From Desulfococcaceae bacterium HSG9 (GTDB lineage: Bacteria; Desulfobacterota; Desulfobacteria; Desulfobacterales; JAUCGF01): a stretch of 53,539 nucleotides of DNA. The translations under genes and the position numbers were made by a program. This document shows positions 17,563-27,642 of the stretch, piece after piece. Each line of letters begins with the position of its first letter. The first letter of the stretch is position 1. Location: NCBI GenBank assembly GCA_030378005.1, contig JAUCGF010000003.1, positions 5,144-58,682 of the forward strand. The letters are read 5' to 3'. The notes under the pieces are model-generated. The model was not told where the DNA came from and did no database searches. It worked only from the letters and a program-made list of their open reading frames with translations.

Positions 17563-19953
17563 ATGGCTGTTACGGATAAAGATGATCTTATCAGTATTCT
17601 TGAGGAAAATGGCATTGATCAAATTCCCGACATTCTTCCGTTAATGCCGGTGCGGGACGTTGTTATCTTTTCCGATACCCTTTTTCCGCTTTTTGTGGGC
17701 CGCGAAAAATCAGTAAATGCGGTGGAAGAGGCCGTAGCGAAAGACGGCTATCTTTTTTTGGTCACTCAAAAAGACCCACGCGAGGAAGACCCAGACGCCG
17801 ATCAGCTTTTCAGAGTAGGAACCATCGGGCGCGTTTTGCGGATGATCAAGCTTCCGGATGGGCGTGTTAAAACACTGGTACAAGGAGTGGTCAAAGGACG
17901 AATTGTCAGATATACGCGCAAAAGGACATCTTTTCGTGTTAAAGTTGATGTGATTGAGGAACACACCGTATCGGCTGTCAGTACCGAAGTTGAGGCTCTG
18001 ATGCGCAATGTGTGTGAACTTTCCGAAAAAATTCTGTCATTTCGGGGTGAATTTACCAACGAAGTGGGCGTTATTCTGGAAAGCATTAAAGACCCGGGCA
18101 AGTTAGCTGATCTGGTCGCTTCCAATCTCAGATTAAAGATTGAAGAGTCTCAGGAATTATTGGAAATTATCGATCCTTTGGAGCGTCTTCTAAAGGTTAA
18201 TGAATTGATTTCACACGAATTTGATTTGACATCCATGCAGGCTAAAATTCAGTCTAACGTCAAATTTGAAATTTCCAAACATCAGCGCGACTATTTTTTA
18301 AGAGAGCAAAAACGCGCGATTAGCAAAGAGCTGGGTGAAGATCAGGATAAGACGCGGGAAGTTGATAAATATCGCAAAAAAATCAAAAAAGCCAAAATGC
18401 CCAAAAAGGCCAAAAAAGAAGCTCTCAAGCAGTTGCACCGCATGGACCAGATGCACTCCGATTCGGGTGAAATGACGATTGTACGAACCTACCTCGACTG
18501 GCTGGTGGAAATGCCGTGGAGTAAATCATCACCGGACCGCATTAACATTAAAAAAGCTCAGACAGTATTAGACCGTGACCATTACGGCCTTAAAAAAGTG
18601 AAAGACCGAGTTCTGGAATATCTGAGCGTGCGCAAGCTGAATCCTGAAATCAAAGGCCAGATTCTCTGTTTTGTGGGGCCTCCCGGTGTCGGTAAAACAT
18701 CATTGGGACAAGCGATTGCAAGAGCGATGCGCCGTAAATTCGTTCGCATTTCACTCGGCGGCATCCGTGACGAAGCTGAAATCAGGGGGCATCGCCGCAC
18801 CTATATTGGCGCATTGCCGGGCCGTATTTTACAAGGTCTGAAACAATGCGGAACCAATAATCCGGTGTTTATGATGGATGAGATCGATAAGATAGGCAGT
18901 GACTTCAGAGGTGATCCTTCGTCCGCTCTTTTGGAAGCGCTTGATCCCGAACAAAATTTTGCGTTTAGCGATCACTATCTGAATCTGCCGTTCGATCTCT
19001 CCAAAGTGATGTTTATTTTGACCGCCAATATGACGGATACGATTCCATCGGCTTTATTAGACCGCATGGAACTGCTTTCGCTATCGGGTTATACCGAGGA
19101 AGAAAAAAGAATCATCGCTGAAAAACACCTGCTTCCGCGTCAGATTAAAGCCAACGGATTAAAGCCCAAAATCATAAAGGTCAAATCCGGAGCGATTTCC
19201 AAGATAATCACGGAATATACAAATGAAGCTGGATTGCGTAATCTTGAACGGGAACTTGCCACTTTATGCCGTAAAAATGCGCGTAAACTTGCCGAAGGTG
19301 AAAAAGGGCCATTTACGATCACCAATAAAAATATGACTGAATATCTGGGGCTTCCAAAATATTATCCTGAATTGGACCAGGAGGAAAGTCAGGTCGGTCT
19401 TGTAACCGGTTTGGCCTGCACTCAGGCCGGCGGTGAGGTGCTGTATGTCGAAGTGACTTTGATTAACGGCAAAGGTGAATTGATCCTTACCGGACAAATC
19501 GGTGATGTCATGCAAGAATCGGCGCGTGCGGCCATGAGTTATGCCAAAGCCAATTTGAAAATTCTGGGCATTAAAGAAAATATGTTTGAACGGCGGGACA
19601 TTCATATCCACGTTCCTGCCGGAGCCATCCCCAAAGATGGGCCTTCCGCCGGTATCGCTATGGCTACCGCCCTGGTTTCAGCATTAACGGAAACACCGGT
19701 CAACAAAGATGTGGCCATGACCGGTGAAATTTCGCTGAGAGGCCGGGTGCTTCCCATCGGCGGTCTCAAAGAAAAAGCCATGGGCGCTTTACGAGGCGGT
19801 ATCAAAACAATTATTATTCCTGAAAAAAACAAACGTGATTTATCTGAAATTCCAGCCAAAATTAAGCGTAAACTTAAATTTGTAAGCGTGCAAAATATGG
19901 ACGTGGTTTTACAAACAGCGATGATTAAAAGCCCCAAAAACGAATATAAATAA
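17563..19953 (+). CDS. lon: ATP-dependent protease Lon
   Basis: A cytosolic AAA+ serine protease that degrades misfolded and regulatory proteins. The 796-aa protein has the N-terminal LON substrate domain (LPLMPVRDVVIFSDTLFPLFVGR cut into blocks), a coiled region, Walker A GPPGVGKTS, Walker B VFMMDEIDKIG, and the protease domain. The catalytic Ser is in PKDGPSAGIA and the Lys in GGLKEKAMGA. AGGAG lies 6 nt before the ATG. The stop overlaps the tsaB start by one base, so translation is coupled. Confidence 0.98.
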   Translation: MAVTDKDDLISILEENGIDQIPDILPLMPVRDVVIFSDTLFPLFVGREKSVNAVEEAVAKDGYLFLVTQKDPREEDPDADQLFRVGTIGRVLRMIKLPDGRVKTLVQGVVKGRIVRYTRKRTSFRVKVDVIEEHTVSAVSTEVEALMRNVCELSEKILSFRGEFTNEVGVILESIKDPGKLADLVASNLRLKIEESQELLEIIDPLERLLKVNELISHEFDLTSMQAKIQSNVKFEISKHQRDYFLREQKRAISKELGEDQDKTREVDKYRKKIKKAKMPKKAKKEALKQLHRMDQMHSDSGEMTIVRTYLDWLVEMPWSKSSPDRINIKKAQTVLDRDHYGLKKVKDRVLEYLSVRKLNPEIKGQILCFVGPPGVGKTSLGQAIARAMRRKFVRISLGGIRDEAEIRGHRRTYIGALPGRILQGLKQCGTNNPVFMMDEIDKIGSDFRGDPSSALLEALDPEQNFAFSDHYLNLPFDLSKVMFILTANMTDTIPSALLDRMELLSLSGYTEEEKRIIAEKHLLPRQIKANGLKPKIIKVKSGAISKIITEYTNEAGLRNLERELATLCRKNARKLAEGEKGPFTITNKNMTEYLGLPKYYPELDQEESQVGLVTGLACTQAGGEVLYVEVTLINGKGELILTGQIGDVMQESARAAMSYAKANLKILGIKENMFERRDIHIHVPAGAIPKDGPSAGIAMATALVSALTETPVNKDVAMTGEISLRGRVLPIGGLKEKAMGALRGGIKTIIIPEKNKRDLSEIPAKIKRKLKFVSVQNMDVVLQTAMIKSPKNEYK

Positions 19954-20648
19954 TGAAAATTCTTGCAATCGACACCGCCACACTGAGTTGCAGTGTAGCG
20001 CTTGTGGATGATGATCATCTGCTGGCTGAAACCACGCTTGTAAATGAGCAAACCCATTCCAAGCATATTATGGTTTTAATTCAGCAGGTTTTGGACATGA
20101 GCGGCGTATCTGTCAGTGATGTGGACGGTTTCGCCGCTACGCACGGCCCCGGAACATTTACCGGACTGCGTATCGGTATGAGTACGGTCAAGGGATTGGC
20201 CGAAGCCGGCGATAAACCTGTCGCGGGTGTTTCCAGTCTTGCGGCATTGGCATGGCAAGCTGACCCGTCATTGCTGATTTGCCCGTTAATCGACGCCCGC
20301 CGCAATGAAGTTTATTTTGCGCATTACCGCTTTGAAGATGGAAAGTTAAAAGAAGTAACGCCGGAAGCGGTTGGATCGGTCGATGAAGCAATCCGGAAGA
20401 TTTGCTCGCCGTGCTGTTTTATAGGTAGCGGTACGTCTTTGTATGATGATTTCATTCGGGAACAAATTGGCGGTTTGGCTGTCTTTGCCCATGGTTTCCA
20501 AAATACGATTCGGGCTTCGACGGTTGCCCATTTGAGTCGTGAGCGTCTAACTGATTATGATCATGTTCGTGACCGGGATCGTTTCCTGCCGAGGTATTTG
20601 CGACAGTCAGATGCGGAAATACATTTAACAAAAAAATTGGTTACATGA
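19953..20648 (+). CDS. tsaB: tRNA threonylcarbamoyladenosine biosynthesis protein TsaB
   Basis: A 231-aa ASKHA-fold protein that partners TsaD in making t6A37 on ANN-decoding tRNAs. It begins MKILAIDTATLSCSVAL and has the TsaB signatures THSKHIM and HGPGTFTGLRIGMSTVKGLA. It lacks the metal-binding histidines of TsaD, as expected for TsaB. The ATG overlaps the lon stop. radA follows 29 bp downstream. Confidence 0.95.
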   Translation: MKILAIDTATLSCSVALVDDDHLLAETTLVNEQTHSKHIMVLIQQVLDMSGVSVSDVDGFAATHGPGTFTGLRIGMSTVKGLAEAGDKPVAGVSSLAALAWQADPSLLICPLIDARRNEVYFAHYRFEDGKLKEVTPEAVGSVDEAIRKICSPCCFIGSGTSLYDDFIREQIGGLAVFAHGFQNTIRASTVAHLSRERLTDYDHVRDRDRFLPRYLRQSDAEIHLTKKLVT

Positions 20649-20677
20649 TTTCATCGCTATAAGCAACCATCCGAAAT

Positions 20678-22054
20678 ATGGCTAAAAAAAATATAAAAAC
20701 TGTCTTTAGCTGTCAATCTTGCGGCTACCAAACACCCAAATGGCTGGGAAAATGTCCGGACTGCGGGCAATGGCACTCTTTTACAGAAGAAACCGTTACA
20801 CCCCGTCAGAGCAAGCGGGCGGAAGAAACCACTCTGTCTGGAAAGGGGACGCCGGTTCCGATTCCGATTGATGCGATTACGATTGAAAATGAACAGCGTC
20901 TGTCCACCGGCATCAGTGAGTTTGACCGTGTTCTGGGCGGTGGTGTGGTTCCCGGCACGTTGGTGTTGATCGGCGGAGACCCCGGCATCGGCAAATCCAC
21001 ACTGATGTTGCAGGCACTTTACGGACTGGCGCAAATCGGCCATAAAGTGCTTTATGTTTCCGGTGAAGAATCGATTCGCCAAATCAAACTGCGTAGTCAA
21101 CGCTTAAACACGCAGGCTCCCAAATTGTTTGTGGTATCAGAAATCGATATTGATGTTATCCTGACAATGATCAAAACGTCAAACCCGGCCTTGATCGTGA
21201 TTGACTCCATCCAAACCATGTTTCACCCAAGCCTTTCTTCGGCGCCGGGAAGCATCAGCCAAGTCAGAGAAACCACTTTGAAATTGATGCTCATGGCCAA
21301 ACGTACCGGTATCCCTGTTTTTCTGGTGGGGCATGTAACCAAAGACGGAGCCATTGCCGGACCGCGGCTTTTGGAACACATGGTTGATACGGTGCTTTAT
21401 TTTGAAGGCGACCGCAGTCACATTTTCAGAATTTTACGGGCTGTGAAAAATCGTTTCGGCTCAACCAACGAAATCGGTGTCTTTGAAATGAATCAAAGCG
21501 GACTGGAAGAGATTGCCAATCCTTCGGCACTGTTTCTTTCCGAACGTCCGGATAATGCGCCCGGTTCTGTTGTAACGGCCTGCATGGAAGGAACGCGCCC
21601 GGTTTTGGTCGAAATCCAGGCATTGGCAAGCAGCACCCATTTAGGTACGCCGCGCCGCACTATTTTGGGGTTAGATGCCAACCGGGTGGCCTTATTGGTA
21701 GCTGTATTGGAAAAAAAGGTGGGCTTTCAATTAATGGGACACGATCTTTTTATGAACGTGGCCGGCGGTGCCAAAGTGGTGGAGCCGGCCGTTGATGTTG
21801 GCATTATTTGTGCGGTGGCCTCCAGTTTCATGGATAAACCCGTTCCCGAAGGCACGGTTGTTCTGGGTGAAGTCGGCCTGACCGGTGAAGTTCGGGCTAT
21901 CGGACAGGTTGAAAACCGGGTCAGCGAATGCGAAAAAATGGGATTCACCCGTTGCTTGGTTCCGGAAAGCAACCTGGCGCGCTGCAAAGAAATTAAAGGC
22001 ATTTCTATTTCAGGAATTAAAACAGTGTCTGATGCGATTGAGACTTTATTTTAA
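20678..22054 (+). CDS. radA: DNA repair protein RadA
   Basis: A RecA-like branch-migration ATPase. The 458-aa protein has the N-terminal C4 zinc finger (CQSCGYQTPKWLGKCPDCGQW), Walker A GGDPGIGKST, the RadA-specific KNRFGSTNEIGVFEM motif and a C-terminal Lon-protease-like domain (KVVEPAVDVGIICAVASS, VVLGEVGLTGEVR) without the catalytic serine. The start has no strong Shine-Dalgarno, so translation may depend on the upstream lon-tsaB transcript. Confidence 0.97.
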   Translation: MAKKNIKTVFSCQSCGYQTPKWLGKCPDCGQWHSFTEETVTPRQSKRAEETTLSGKGTPVPIPIDAITIENEQRLSTGISEFDRVLGGGVVPGTLVLIGGDPGIGKSTLMLQALYGLAQIGHKVLYVSGEESIRQIKLRSQRLNTQAPKLFVVSEIDIDVILTMIKTSNPALIVIDSIQTMFHPSLSSAPGSISQVRETTLKLMLMAKRTGIPVFLVGHVTKDGAIAGPRLLEHMVDTVLYFEGDRSHIFRILRAVKNRFGSTNEIGVFEMNQSGLEEIANPSALFLSERPDNAPGSVVTACMEGTRPVLVEIQALASSTHLGTPRRTILGLDANRVALLVAVLEKKVGFQLMGHDLFMNVAGGAKVVEPAVDVGIICAVASSFMDKPVPEGTVVLGEVGLTGEVRAIGQVENRVSECEKMGFTRCLVPESNLARCKEIKGISISGIKTVSDAIETLF

Positions 22055-22084
22055 TGTAGGGTGCGTCAACGCAGCGTAACGCAC
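22055..22084. repeat. Short dispersed palindrome, GGTGCGTTA type
   Basis: GTAGGGTGCGTCAACGCAG followed by CGTAACGCACC forms a hairpin just after the radA stop. A related copy is at 44550-44579. It could act as a bidirectional terminator between radA and etfA. Confidence 0.5.
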
Positions 22085-22099
22085 CATGTTAACTGCACC

Positions 22100-23089
22100 T
22101 TACAATTGATTCAGCTCTGGAACTTCTTTTAGCTGCCGTGTGAATATAGGCACAATTTCAAACAGATCACCTGTAATTCCATAGTCACAATTGCGCATCA
22201 TGTTCGCGTCAGGGTCTGTGTTGACAGCAACGATAATACCGGCTGTTTTCATGCCTGCAAAATGCTGCACCGAACCTGAAATGCCGCACGCGATGTAAAG
22301 TTTCGGATTGACCGTGGCACCTGTTTGCCCGACTTGCATGGCGTGGGGAACCCATCCGGCATCCACAGCAACGCGCGATGCCCCTACGGCAGCGTTTAAA
22401 ACTTCAGCGCAGTCGTATAAAATTTTGTAATTTTCCGTATTGCGCATTGCTCGCCCGCCGGATATAATGATGTCGGCTTCAGACAGATTGACGCCTCTGG
22501 ACGCACCCGGTTTGACATCTTTGACTTTAAAGCGTTTACTGTCAACGTTTGTTTCAAAATGAATGATTTCCGCCCGGCAAGGCGCTTCAACCGCCTCGGT
22601 CACATTGGGGCGGATTCCGAAGATATAATACGTTCCGCGGACTTTTATATCTGCAACCGTTTTTCCTGAATATTGGGGCTTTTGCGCAATGTTATCCGCA
22701 AAATTGACATGCAGGCAATCTATTACCAGCGGCGCATCCAGCGCGGCCGCGATCCGTGGAAGTAAATCCTTGCCCCAAGGACTTGTCAGGCCGCACAGGG
22801 TGTGAATGCCAAAGTGATTCATCGCCATAATGATAGCCTTGGCCTGTCGCACCGGATTCTGTTTAAGATGCTCCGGTTTTGAAGAGAGCATGACAATTTT
22901 TTCAATTCCGTAAATTTGTAGCGACTCCCGGCAATCAATTTCTTCGGTCTCTGTCACCAGGGCATACAGTTCATGCCCCGCTTCCCGGGCTGCGGTGATA
23001 ACTCCATATTCAGCTTTTTTTATTTTACCGTTTTCAAACTCGATCAGAATGCCGATTTTTTTTGCGTTATTTTCCGTTGTCAGCGTCAT
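22100..23089 (-). CDS. etfA: Electron transfer flavoprotein alpha subunit
   Basis: Carries FAD and shuttles electrons between acyl-CoA dehydrogenases or similar enzymes and the quinone pool. The 329-aa protein has the C-terminal FAD domain: IISGGRAMRNTENYKI, AAVGASRVAVDAGWVPHAMQVGQTG in two blocks, YIACGISGSVQHFAGM and VAVNTDPDANMM. The N-terminal domain (KIGILIEFENGKIKKAEYGV) is the Rossmann-like part. It overlaps etfB by one base (ATGA). No Etf dehydrogenase is adjacent. Confidence 0.96.
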   Translation of the reverse strand: MTLTTENNAKKIGILIEFENGKIKKAEYGVITAAREAGHELYALVTETEEIDCRESLQIYGIEKIVMLSSKPEHLKQNPVRQAKAIIMAMNHFGIHTLCGLTSPWGKDLLPRIAAALDAPLVIDCLHVNFADNIAQKPQYSGKTVADIKVRGTYYIFGIRPNVTEAVEAPCRAEIIHFETNVDSKRFKVKDVKPGASRGVNLSEADIIISGGRAMRNTENYKILYDCAEVLNAAVGASRVAVDAGWVPHAMQVGQTGATVNPKLYIACGISGSVQHFAGMKTAGIIVAVNTDPDANMMRNCDYGITGDLFEIVPIFTRQLKEVPELNQL

Positions 23090-23880
23090 CAGAAAACCTT
23101 CTCCTCTTCATGTAAACATTTAATGAGTCGGGATACCGCCTGTTCGGGCGATCCTTCTAAGATTCTGTTTTTGCGTTTATATGTGGTGACTTGCAATTTC
23201 AGAATCTCCATACTGGCAAGCGGTTTTTCAATGCCCAAACTATCCGGATCAATCTGTTTGATCTTTTTTTTGCGGGCTTTCATAATTTGCGGCAAAGTGG
23301 GGTAGCGGGGCAGATTCAAACTTTTTCCGGCACCGATTACGCATGGAAGATGCATTTCAATAACGTCACGGTCGCCACCGCTTTTCTCACATTCTGCCAG
23401 CACGCGGTTTTGATTTGACACCTGATTTGAATCCCAATCCAAAGACAACGCTGCCACATTGACAGCAACGGGTATATCTAATGCGGCTCCGATTCTGAAT
23501 GCGGTCTGCATGCCTTGACTGTCGATGGATTCTTTGCCGGTGAAAATAATATCTGGCAGGCCATCTTGTGAAATGGCGGTTGCGAGCAATTTAGCCGTGA
23601 GAATGGCATCGGGCGGGTCATCTGTTTTGATGAACACACCGCGGTCCGCTCCCATAGCCAGAGCAGATTGAAGCGTACTGAGAGCACCCTCTTTGCCGAG
23701 TGTGACGGCAACCACCTCACAATCCGCAATCCGCTCTTTCAGCCTGACCGCTTCTTCAACTGCGTGTTCATCATAAGGGTTCATTAAAAAAGTAACACTC
23801 TCATCAATTTGATTTTTAGCCATCAACGTTATTTGGACGGCTGAATCCGGCACATGTTTTATACACACATAAATTTTCAT
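23089..23880 (-). CDS. etfB: Electron transfer flavoprotein beta subunit
   Basis: The 263-aa partner of EtfA. It begins MKIYVCIKHVPDSAVQ and has the NPYDEHAVEEAVRLKE segment, the nucleotide-binding GADRGVFIKTDD region, and FTGKESIDSQGMQTAFRIGAAL split over two blocks. It forms an operon with etfA and is translated first. AMP in canonical and FAD in bifurcating Etf occupy this subunit; which applies here cannot be told by eye. Confidence 0.96.
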   Translation of the reverse strand: MKIYVCIKHVPDSAVQITLMAKNQIDESVTFLMNPYDEHAVEEAVRLKERIADCEVVAVTLGKEGALSTLQSALAMGADRGVFIKTDDPPDAILTAKLLATAISQDGLPDIIFTGKESIDSQGMQTAFRIGAALDIPVAVNVAALSLDWDSNQVSNQNRVLAECEKSGGDRDVIEMHLPCVIGAGKSLNLPRYPTLPQIMKARKKKIKQIDPDSLGIEKPLASMEILKLQVTTYKRKNRILEGSPEQAVSRLIKCLHEEEKVF

Positions 23881-24268
23881 AACGACTCTAATGTTCTTAT
23901 AATGCGACTTTAACTTGAATAACTATTTTTTTTCTCATTTGCAGATATTAATTTGCTTCCATTATTATCCTCTTGTATTTTTAATTATTGAAAATCAAAA
24001 ATTTTATGGAAAAAATATATCATAACAAATTTAAAAAAACAATATAAATTACATTAAACTAAGGACTCACCCATAACTCGTCAGTTACAAGTTTTAAGTT
24101 TTAAGTGATTTCGTAACTCCCTGAATTCATTGAAACTCACAAAATTTGTGTCATATTTTTACTCTCAATGATTTCAATAAGTTACAAGAACTTATGACTG
24201 ACGGGACCCATAATGAAGGCCGTTAATCCCGGTGAATTTTTTTAACTGATTATAGACAGTCCGCTGAC
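23881..24268. other. Intergenic region with heptamer repeats, no gene seen
   Basis: AT-rich leader of etfB, then at 24083-24100 a short run of AGTTTTA heptamers related to the ispF leader repeat. A loose inverted pair (CGTCAGTTAC at about 24078 and GACTGACGGG near 24195) surrounds it. The motif TATAGACAGTC at 24251 matches the end of the element at 4801-4894. No coding potential is recognised. Confidence 0.5.
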
Positions 24269-24481
24269 TCACCGCTTGTTATCAGCGGTGAAAGGCACGG
24301 ACAGCGCATCAGGAAACAGGGATGCGGCGGTCTGAGCAGGGGAGGCCTGGGCATCAAGCACAATCCGATGCGAATATTTTTTTTCGTTATAAAAAATAGC
24401 GGGCGTTATTCGGTTCAACCGTTTTTGTGCAAAAACATCACCTTTGAGCGGCTGTCCGCTGCGTTTCCAACTATTCAGCAT
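24269..24481 (-). CDS. Small ORF of unknown function
   Basis: A 70-codon frame (MLNSWKRSGQPLKGDVFAQK...) with no recognised domain, no clear Shine-Dalgarno and no operon partner. It lies in a repeat-rich gap between etfB and a glycosyltransferase gene, next to a MITE-like copy. The frame just upstream can also be read as protein-like sequence (MTFKFCMAQNLFHRLKYAE, then a stop), so this may be the decayed end of a lost gene. Real expression is doubtful. Confidence 0.2.
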   Translation of the reverse strand: MLNSWKRSGQPLKGDVFAQKRLNRITPAIFYNEKKYSHRIVLDAQASPAQTAASLFPDALSVPFTADNKR

Positions 24482-24655
24482 ATTTCAGGCGGTGAAACAA
24501 ATTCTGTGCCATGCAGAACTTAAAGGTCATCAACATAAGCCGGGGTGTTTTCGTTTTATATTTTGTTTCAGGGATGGCGCTAAAATAGCTTGCTCATTTG
24601 CCTTTGCCATGCAATAATCAAGACAGATAAAATATGGTTAATTATAACATATACT

Positions 24656-24745
24656 CAGTAGATGGAAAATGCCTGAGAATACGGCATGGAGCGCAAAAAT
24701 TAAGTGAAACGGTTTTTTGCCGGAGCCTGAATCCGCTAGCCTTAT
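24656..24745. mobile_element. MITE-like element, truncated copy B
   Basis: It begins with the terminal repeat CAGTAGATGGAAAATGCCTG and runs through GCAAAAATTAAGTGAAACGG into CCTGAATCCGC, then loses similarity. The centre is inverted relative to the outer arm when compared with copy A, but matches copy C read on the other strand. The right terminal repeat is missing. Confidence 0.7.
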
Positions 24746-24858
24746 GGGAGATGTAATTTATATCTTGCAAAAAGTTGCTTTTATAAGATAGATTTTATAC
24801 GGATAAAGTATGACAGTAGAACCAATGATCTTTAGAGGCATCTCCAAGCGACGGTTAA

Positions 24859-25857
24859 ATGATTCAAGCATCAATTATCATACCGGCTTATAATGCTGCG
24901 AACAGAATACCCGCATGTCTGAATTCCCTTCTTGCCCAAAAAACCGTACGCGAATACGAAATCATTGTAGTGGATGACGGGTCAACGGATAACACCGCTG
25001 AAATTGTAAAACAATATGACCGGGTGCGACTGCTCACCCAGTCCAATGCGGGCCCCGCTTCGGCCCGAAATTATGGCGTAAATGAGGCTGTCGGAGAAGT
25101 GGTGCTGTTCATTGATGATGACTGCATCGCCGCCCCTGATTGGTCGGAGTGTATGCTTGCACCTTTTGATGATCCGGAGCTTGTAGGTGCCAAAGGCGCT
25201 TATCTGACAAATCAGAAAGAGCTGATTGCCCGCTTTGTGCAGATTGAGTATGAAGAAAAATATGATGTTCTCGCCAAACATCAGTATATTGATTTCATTG
25301 ACACTTATTCCGCCGCATTCAGACGTCGTGAATTTCTTAACGCCGGCGGATATGACACCCGTTTTTCCACGGCCTCCACAGAAGACCAGGAATTTTCTTT
25401 CCGCATGGCCAATCGGGGGCATAAGATGATTTTTATCCCTGACGCCAAAGTATGGCATACGCATGTGAACACAATCAGCGGTTACATCCGCAAGAAGTAC
25501 AAAATCGGATATTGGAAGGTGCTGACGCTGATCAAAAATCCCAATAAAATATCAGGAGACAGCCATACGCCGACGAGCCTGAAGATACAAATTGCAGCCT
25601 TATTTTTATTTATAGGCGCATTTTTGTTTTCTATCCCTTTTTTTATGATAATCGATGTTCGAATATTTGCGATGCTGTTGCTGATTGGTATAACAGCGTT
25701 TCTGTTTACAACGCTGCCGCTTACATTACGATGTTTTTTCCGTGATCCGCATCTCTTTCCGGCGGCCCCGCTGTTTATCACATTACGCGCTATCGGTTTG
25801 ACAACAGGTTTGGCCAAAGGTATTTTTGACAGGTTTATCTTAAAACGTAATAGTTAA
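24859..25857 (+). CDS. Family 2 glycosyltransferase, membrane-attached
   Basis: A 332-aa GT-A enzyme. The N-terminal domain has SIIIPAYNAANRIPACL, the UDP-sugar-binding VVDDGSTDNTAEIV, NAGPASARNYG, a DxD-like IDDDCIAA and the acceptor-side STEDQEFSFRMANRG (ED motif). Two or three C-terminal hydrophobic segments (about residues 240-300) anchor it in the membrane. An in-frame stop directly before the ATG fixes the earliest start. No clear Shine-Dalgarno. Together with the following sugar transferase it points to cell-surface polysaccharide synthesis. Sugar unknown. Confidence 0.9.
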   Translation: MIQASIIIPAYNAANRIPACLNSLLAQKTVREYEIIVVDDGSTDNTAEIVKQYDRVRLLTQSNAGPASARNYGVNEAVGEVVLFIDDDCIAAPDWSECMLAPFDDPELVGAKGAYLTNQKELIARFVQIEYEEKYDVLAKHQYIDFIDTYSAAFRRREFLNAGGYDTRFSTASTEDQEFSFRMANRGHKMIFIPDAKVWHTHVNTISGYIRKKYKIGYWKVLTLIKNPNKISGDSHTPTSLKIQIAALFLFIGAFLFSIPFFMIIDVRIFAMLLLIGITAFLFTTLPLTLRCFFRDPHLFPAAPLFITLRAIGLTTGLAKGIFDRFILKRNS

Positions 25858-25921
25858 GGAACAAATCTTTGACGTCCTGGAGCTTTGCTTCAGCTCATAT
25901 CATAAGAATAAATAAAATAAT

Positions 25922-26073
25922 CAGTAAATGGAAAGTTCAGGAGTGCAAAAATTAAGCGCAACGATTTTTTGCATTCACCACCCGGAAAGGCTGCGGATTC
26001 AGGGGCCGGCAAAAAACCGCTGCGCTTAATTTTTGCGTTCCCTGTCGTATTTTAAGGCATTTTCCATCTACTG
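25922..26073. mobile_element. MITE-like element, copy C
   Basis: A 152-bp element with ends CAGTAAATGGAAA / TTTCCATCTACTG, flanked by the 5-bp direct repeat ATAAT (25917-25921 and 26074-26078). The GC-rich centre is in the same orientation as in copy A, but the two distinguishable outer arms are exchanged: GTTCAGGAG is on the left here and on the right in copy A. It ends 30 bp before the sugar transferase start. Confidence 0.8.
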
Positions 26074-26103
26074 ATAATTAATAAACATCAGGTTACCGGG
26101 ATA

Positions 26104-27588
26104 TTGAAAGATAATTTTATTGCATCAGTTTTTGATATTTGGAAGAAAAACGGGCTTGTTCTGCTGTTGCTGGATATTCTTATCATCTTAGGCGCTTTCA
26201 TGCTTTCTTATTATATTCGTTTTTATCATCAAACTCTGACAATTAAAACTGTTCCTATGGTATCAGCTTCTTTTTATCTAAAGGCATCTTTACTGCTGGT
26301 TCTGGTATGGGTCTATTTCATCTGGAAAAACAATGGCTACAAAAACGACATGCTCAATATCAGCTCCCCCCTATTGATGATCCGCGCTGTTGTTGTGAGC
26401 GGAATTTATGCTTTTACAGTTTTGATGGTGGTTTCATTTATGTTGAGAGCGCCATTGCTTCTTTCCAGACAAGTGTGTTTAATGAGCAGCGTGATAGGGG
26501 GTGTTGCAATGCTTGTGGCACGTCTGTTTTTTTTCCCTAAAATCTCATCTATGCTTGCTGAAAATGGATGTTATATCCGTAAAATGGCTATGATCGGTAT
26601 GAATGATGTCAGTCATGATTTGATTAATGACATAAAAGCTGTTGACGCCAGCACCCAGTTTCTCGGCCTCATGGGTAATAATAACTGCTCACAAATGCCT
26701 GTTGGCAAAGATATACCTTATTTAGGAGCTGTTTGTGATATTCATAGGATTCACCGAGCAACTGAATTTAATGTTCTAATCATTGCAGATTCTGAAAACG
26801 GAAAAAATAATAACACCCTATTCACCGATAAAAATGAACTGATCGATATTATTAATTATTGCGAACTTAAAAACATCAGTTTATATGTTCTTTCAGATAG
26901 TTACAGCGTTTTAATCACTCAGGATGAAGTCGGCAGTTTTGCGGGACATCCCATTGCCTGTTTGCGTGATGCAGTTCTGCATCCGGGATATGCGGTTGTC
27001 AAACGGCTCATAGATACTATCGTCGCGACAATCGGTGTCTTCCTGGGTATGCCGCTGTGGATAGGCATTGCCCTGATAATATGGATCGCTGACCGCGGTC
27101 CCGTGTTTTATACCCAAATCAGGTCAGGCTATAACGGCAAACCATTTAAAATGTATAAATTCAGATCCATGGTTGTCGATGCCGAAGAAAGACTTAAAAG
27201 TTTGATAGATGTAGATAATCTTGATGAACCTGTCTTCAAAATCAAAAATGACCCGCGTGTAACGCATATAGGAAAATTTCTTCGGCGCACAAGTCTTGAT
27301 GAGATTCCCCAACTCATTAATGTTCTCAAAGGTGAAATGAGCCTGGTGGGGCCCAGACCTGAAGAACTTTCCATTGTGGAAAAATATGATGCTTATCAGC
27401 GACGCCGTCTCAAAGCCAAGCCTGGTATTACCGGCTATCAACAGGTTATGAATCGCGGTGAAGCTTTGCTTTCCAAACGAATCAGGTATGATCTGATTTA
27501 TCTTAAAAATCAGAGCCTTTTGATGGATTTATATATTTTAGGCATTACCGTATTTGTAGTTTTATCCTGGGATGATGAAAACATCTAA
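26104..27588 (+). CDS. Undecaprenyl-phosphate sugar phosphotransferase
   Basis: A 494-aa polyisoprenyl-phosphate hexose-1-phosphate transferase of the WbaP/PssY type that starts exopolysaccharide or O-antigen units on the lipid carrier. The N-terminal half has four to five membrane helices and a soluble Rossmann-like CoA-binding region ([14 protein letters not shown]). The C-terminal catalytic domain has a re-entrant helix, [25 protein letters not shown] in two blocks, [27 protein letters not shown] and [10 protein letters not shown]. The start is a TTG at 26104 with only a poor GGGA upstream, so a later start is possible. Confidence 0.92.
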   Translation: MKDNFIASVFDIWKKNGLVLLLLDILIILGAFMLSYYIRFYHQTLTIKTVPMVSASFYLKASLLLVLVWVYFIWKNNGYKNDMLNISSPLLMIRAVVVSGIYAFTVLMVVSFMLRAPLLLSRQVCLMSSVIGGVAMLVARLFFFPKISSMLAENGCYIRKMAMIGMNDVSHDLINDIKAVDASTQFLGLMGNNNCSQMPVGKDIPYLGAVCDIHRIHRATEFNVLIIADSENGKNNNTLFTDKNELIDIINYCELKNISLYVLSDSYSVLITQDEVGSFAGHPIACLRDAVLHPGYAVVKRLIDTIVATIGVFLGMPLWIGIALIIWIADRGPVFYTQIRSGYNGKPFKMYKFRSMVVDAEERLKSLIDVDNLDEPVFKIKNDPRVTHIGKFLRRTSLDEIPQLINVLKGEMSLVGPRPEELSIVEKYDAYQRRRLKAKPGITGYQQVMNRGEALLSKRIRYDLIYLKNQSLLMDLYILGITVFVVLSWDDENI

Positions 27589-27642
27589 AAAACTACTATT
27601 TTTGATCCCGAACAATTAATAATATAACTTGGAAAAGAAACG

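Noticed and set aside
24482..24655. Possible transposase C-terminus (MTFKFCMAQNLFHRLKYAE) on the minus strand
   Set aside because: Only about 25 codons before a stop, with no DDE or other catalytic motif in view, so an IS assignment is not supported.
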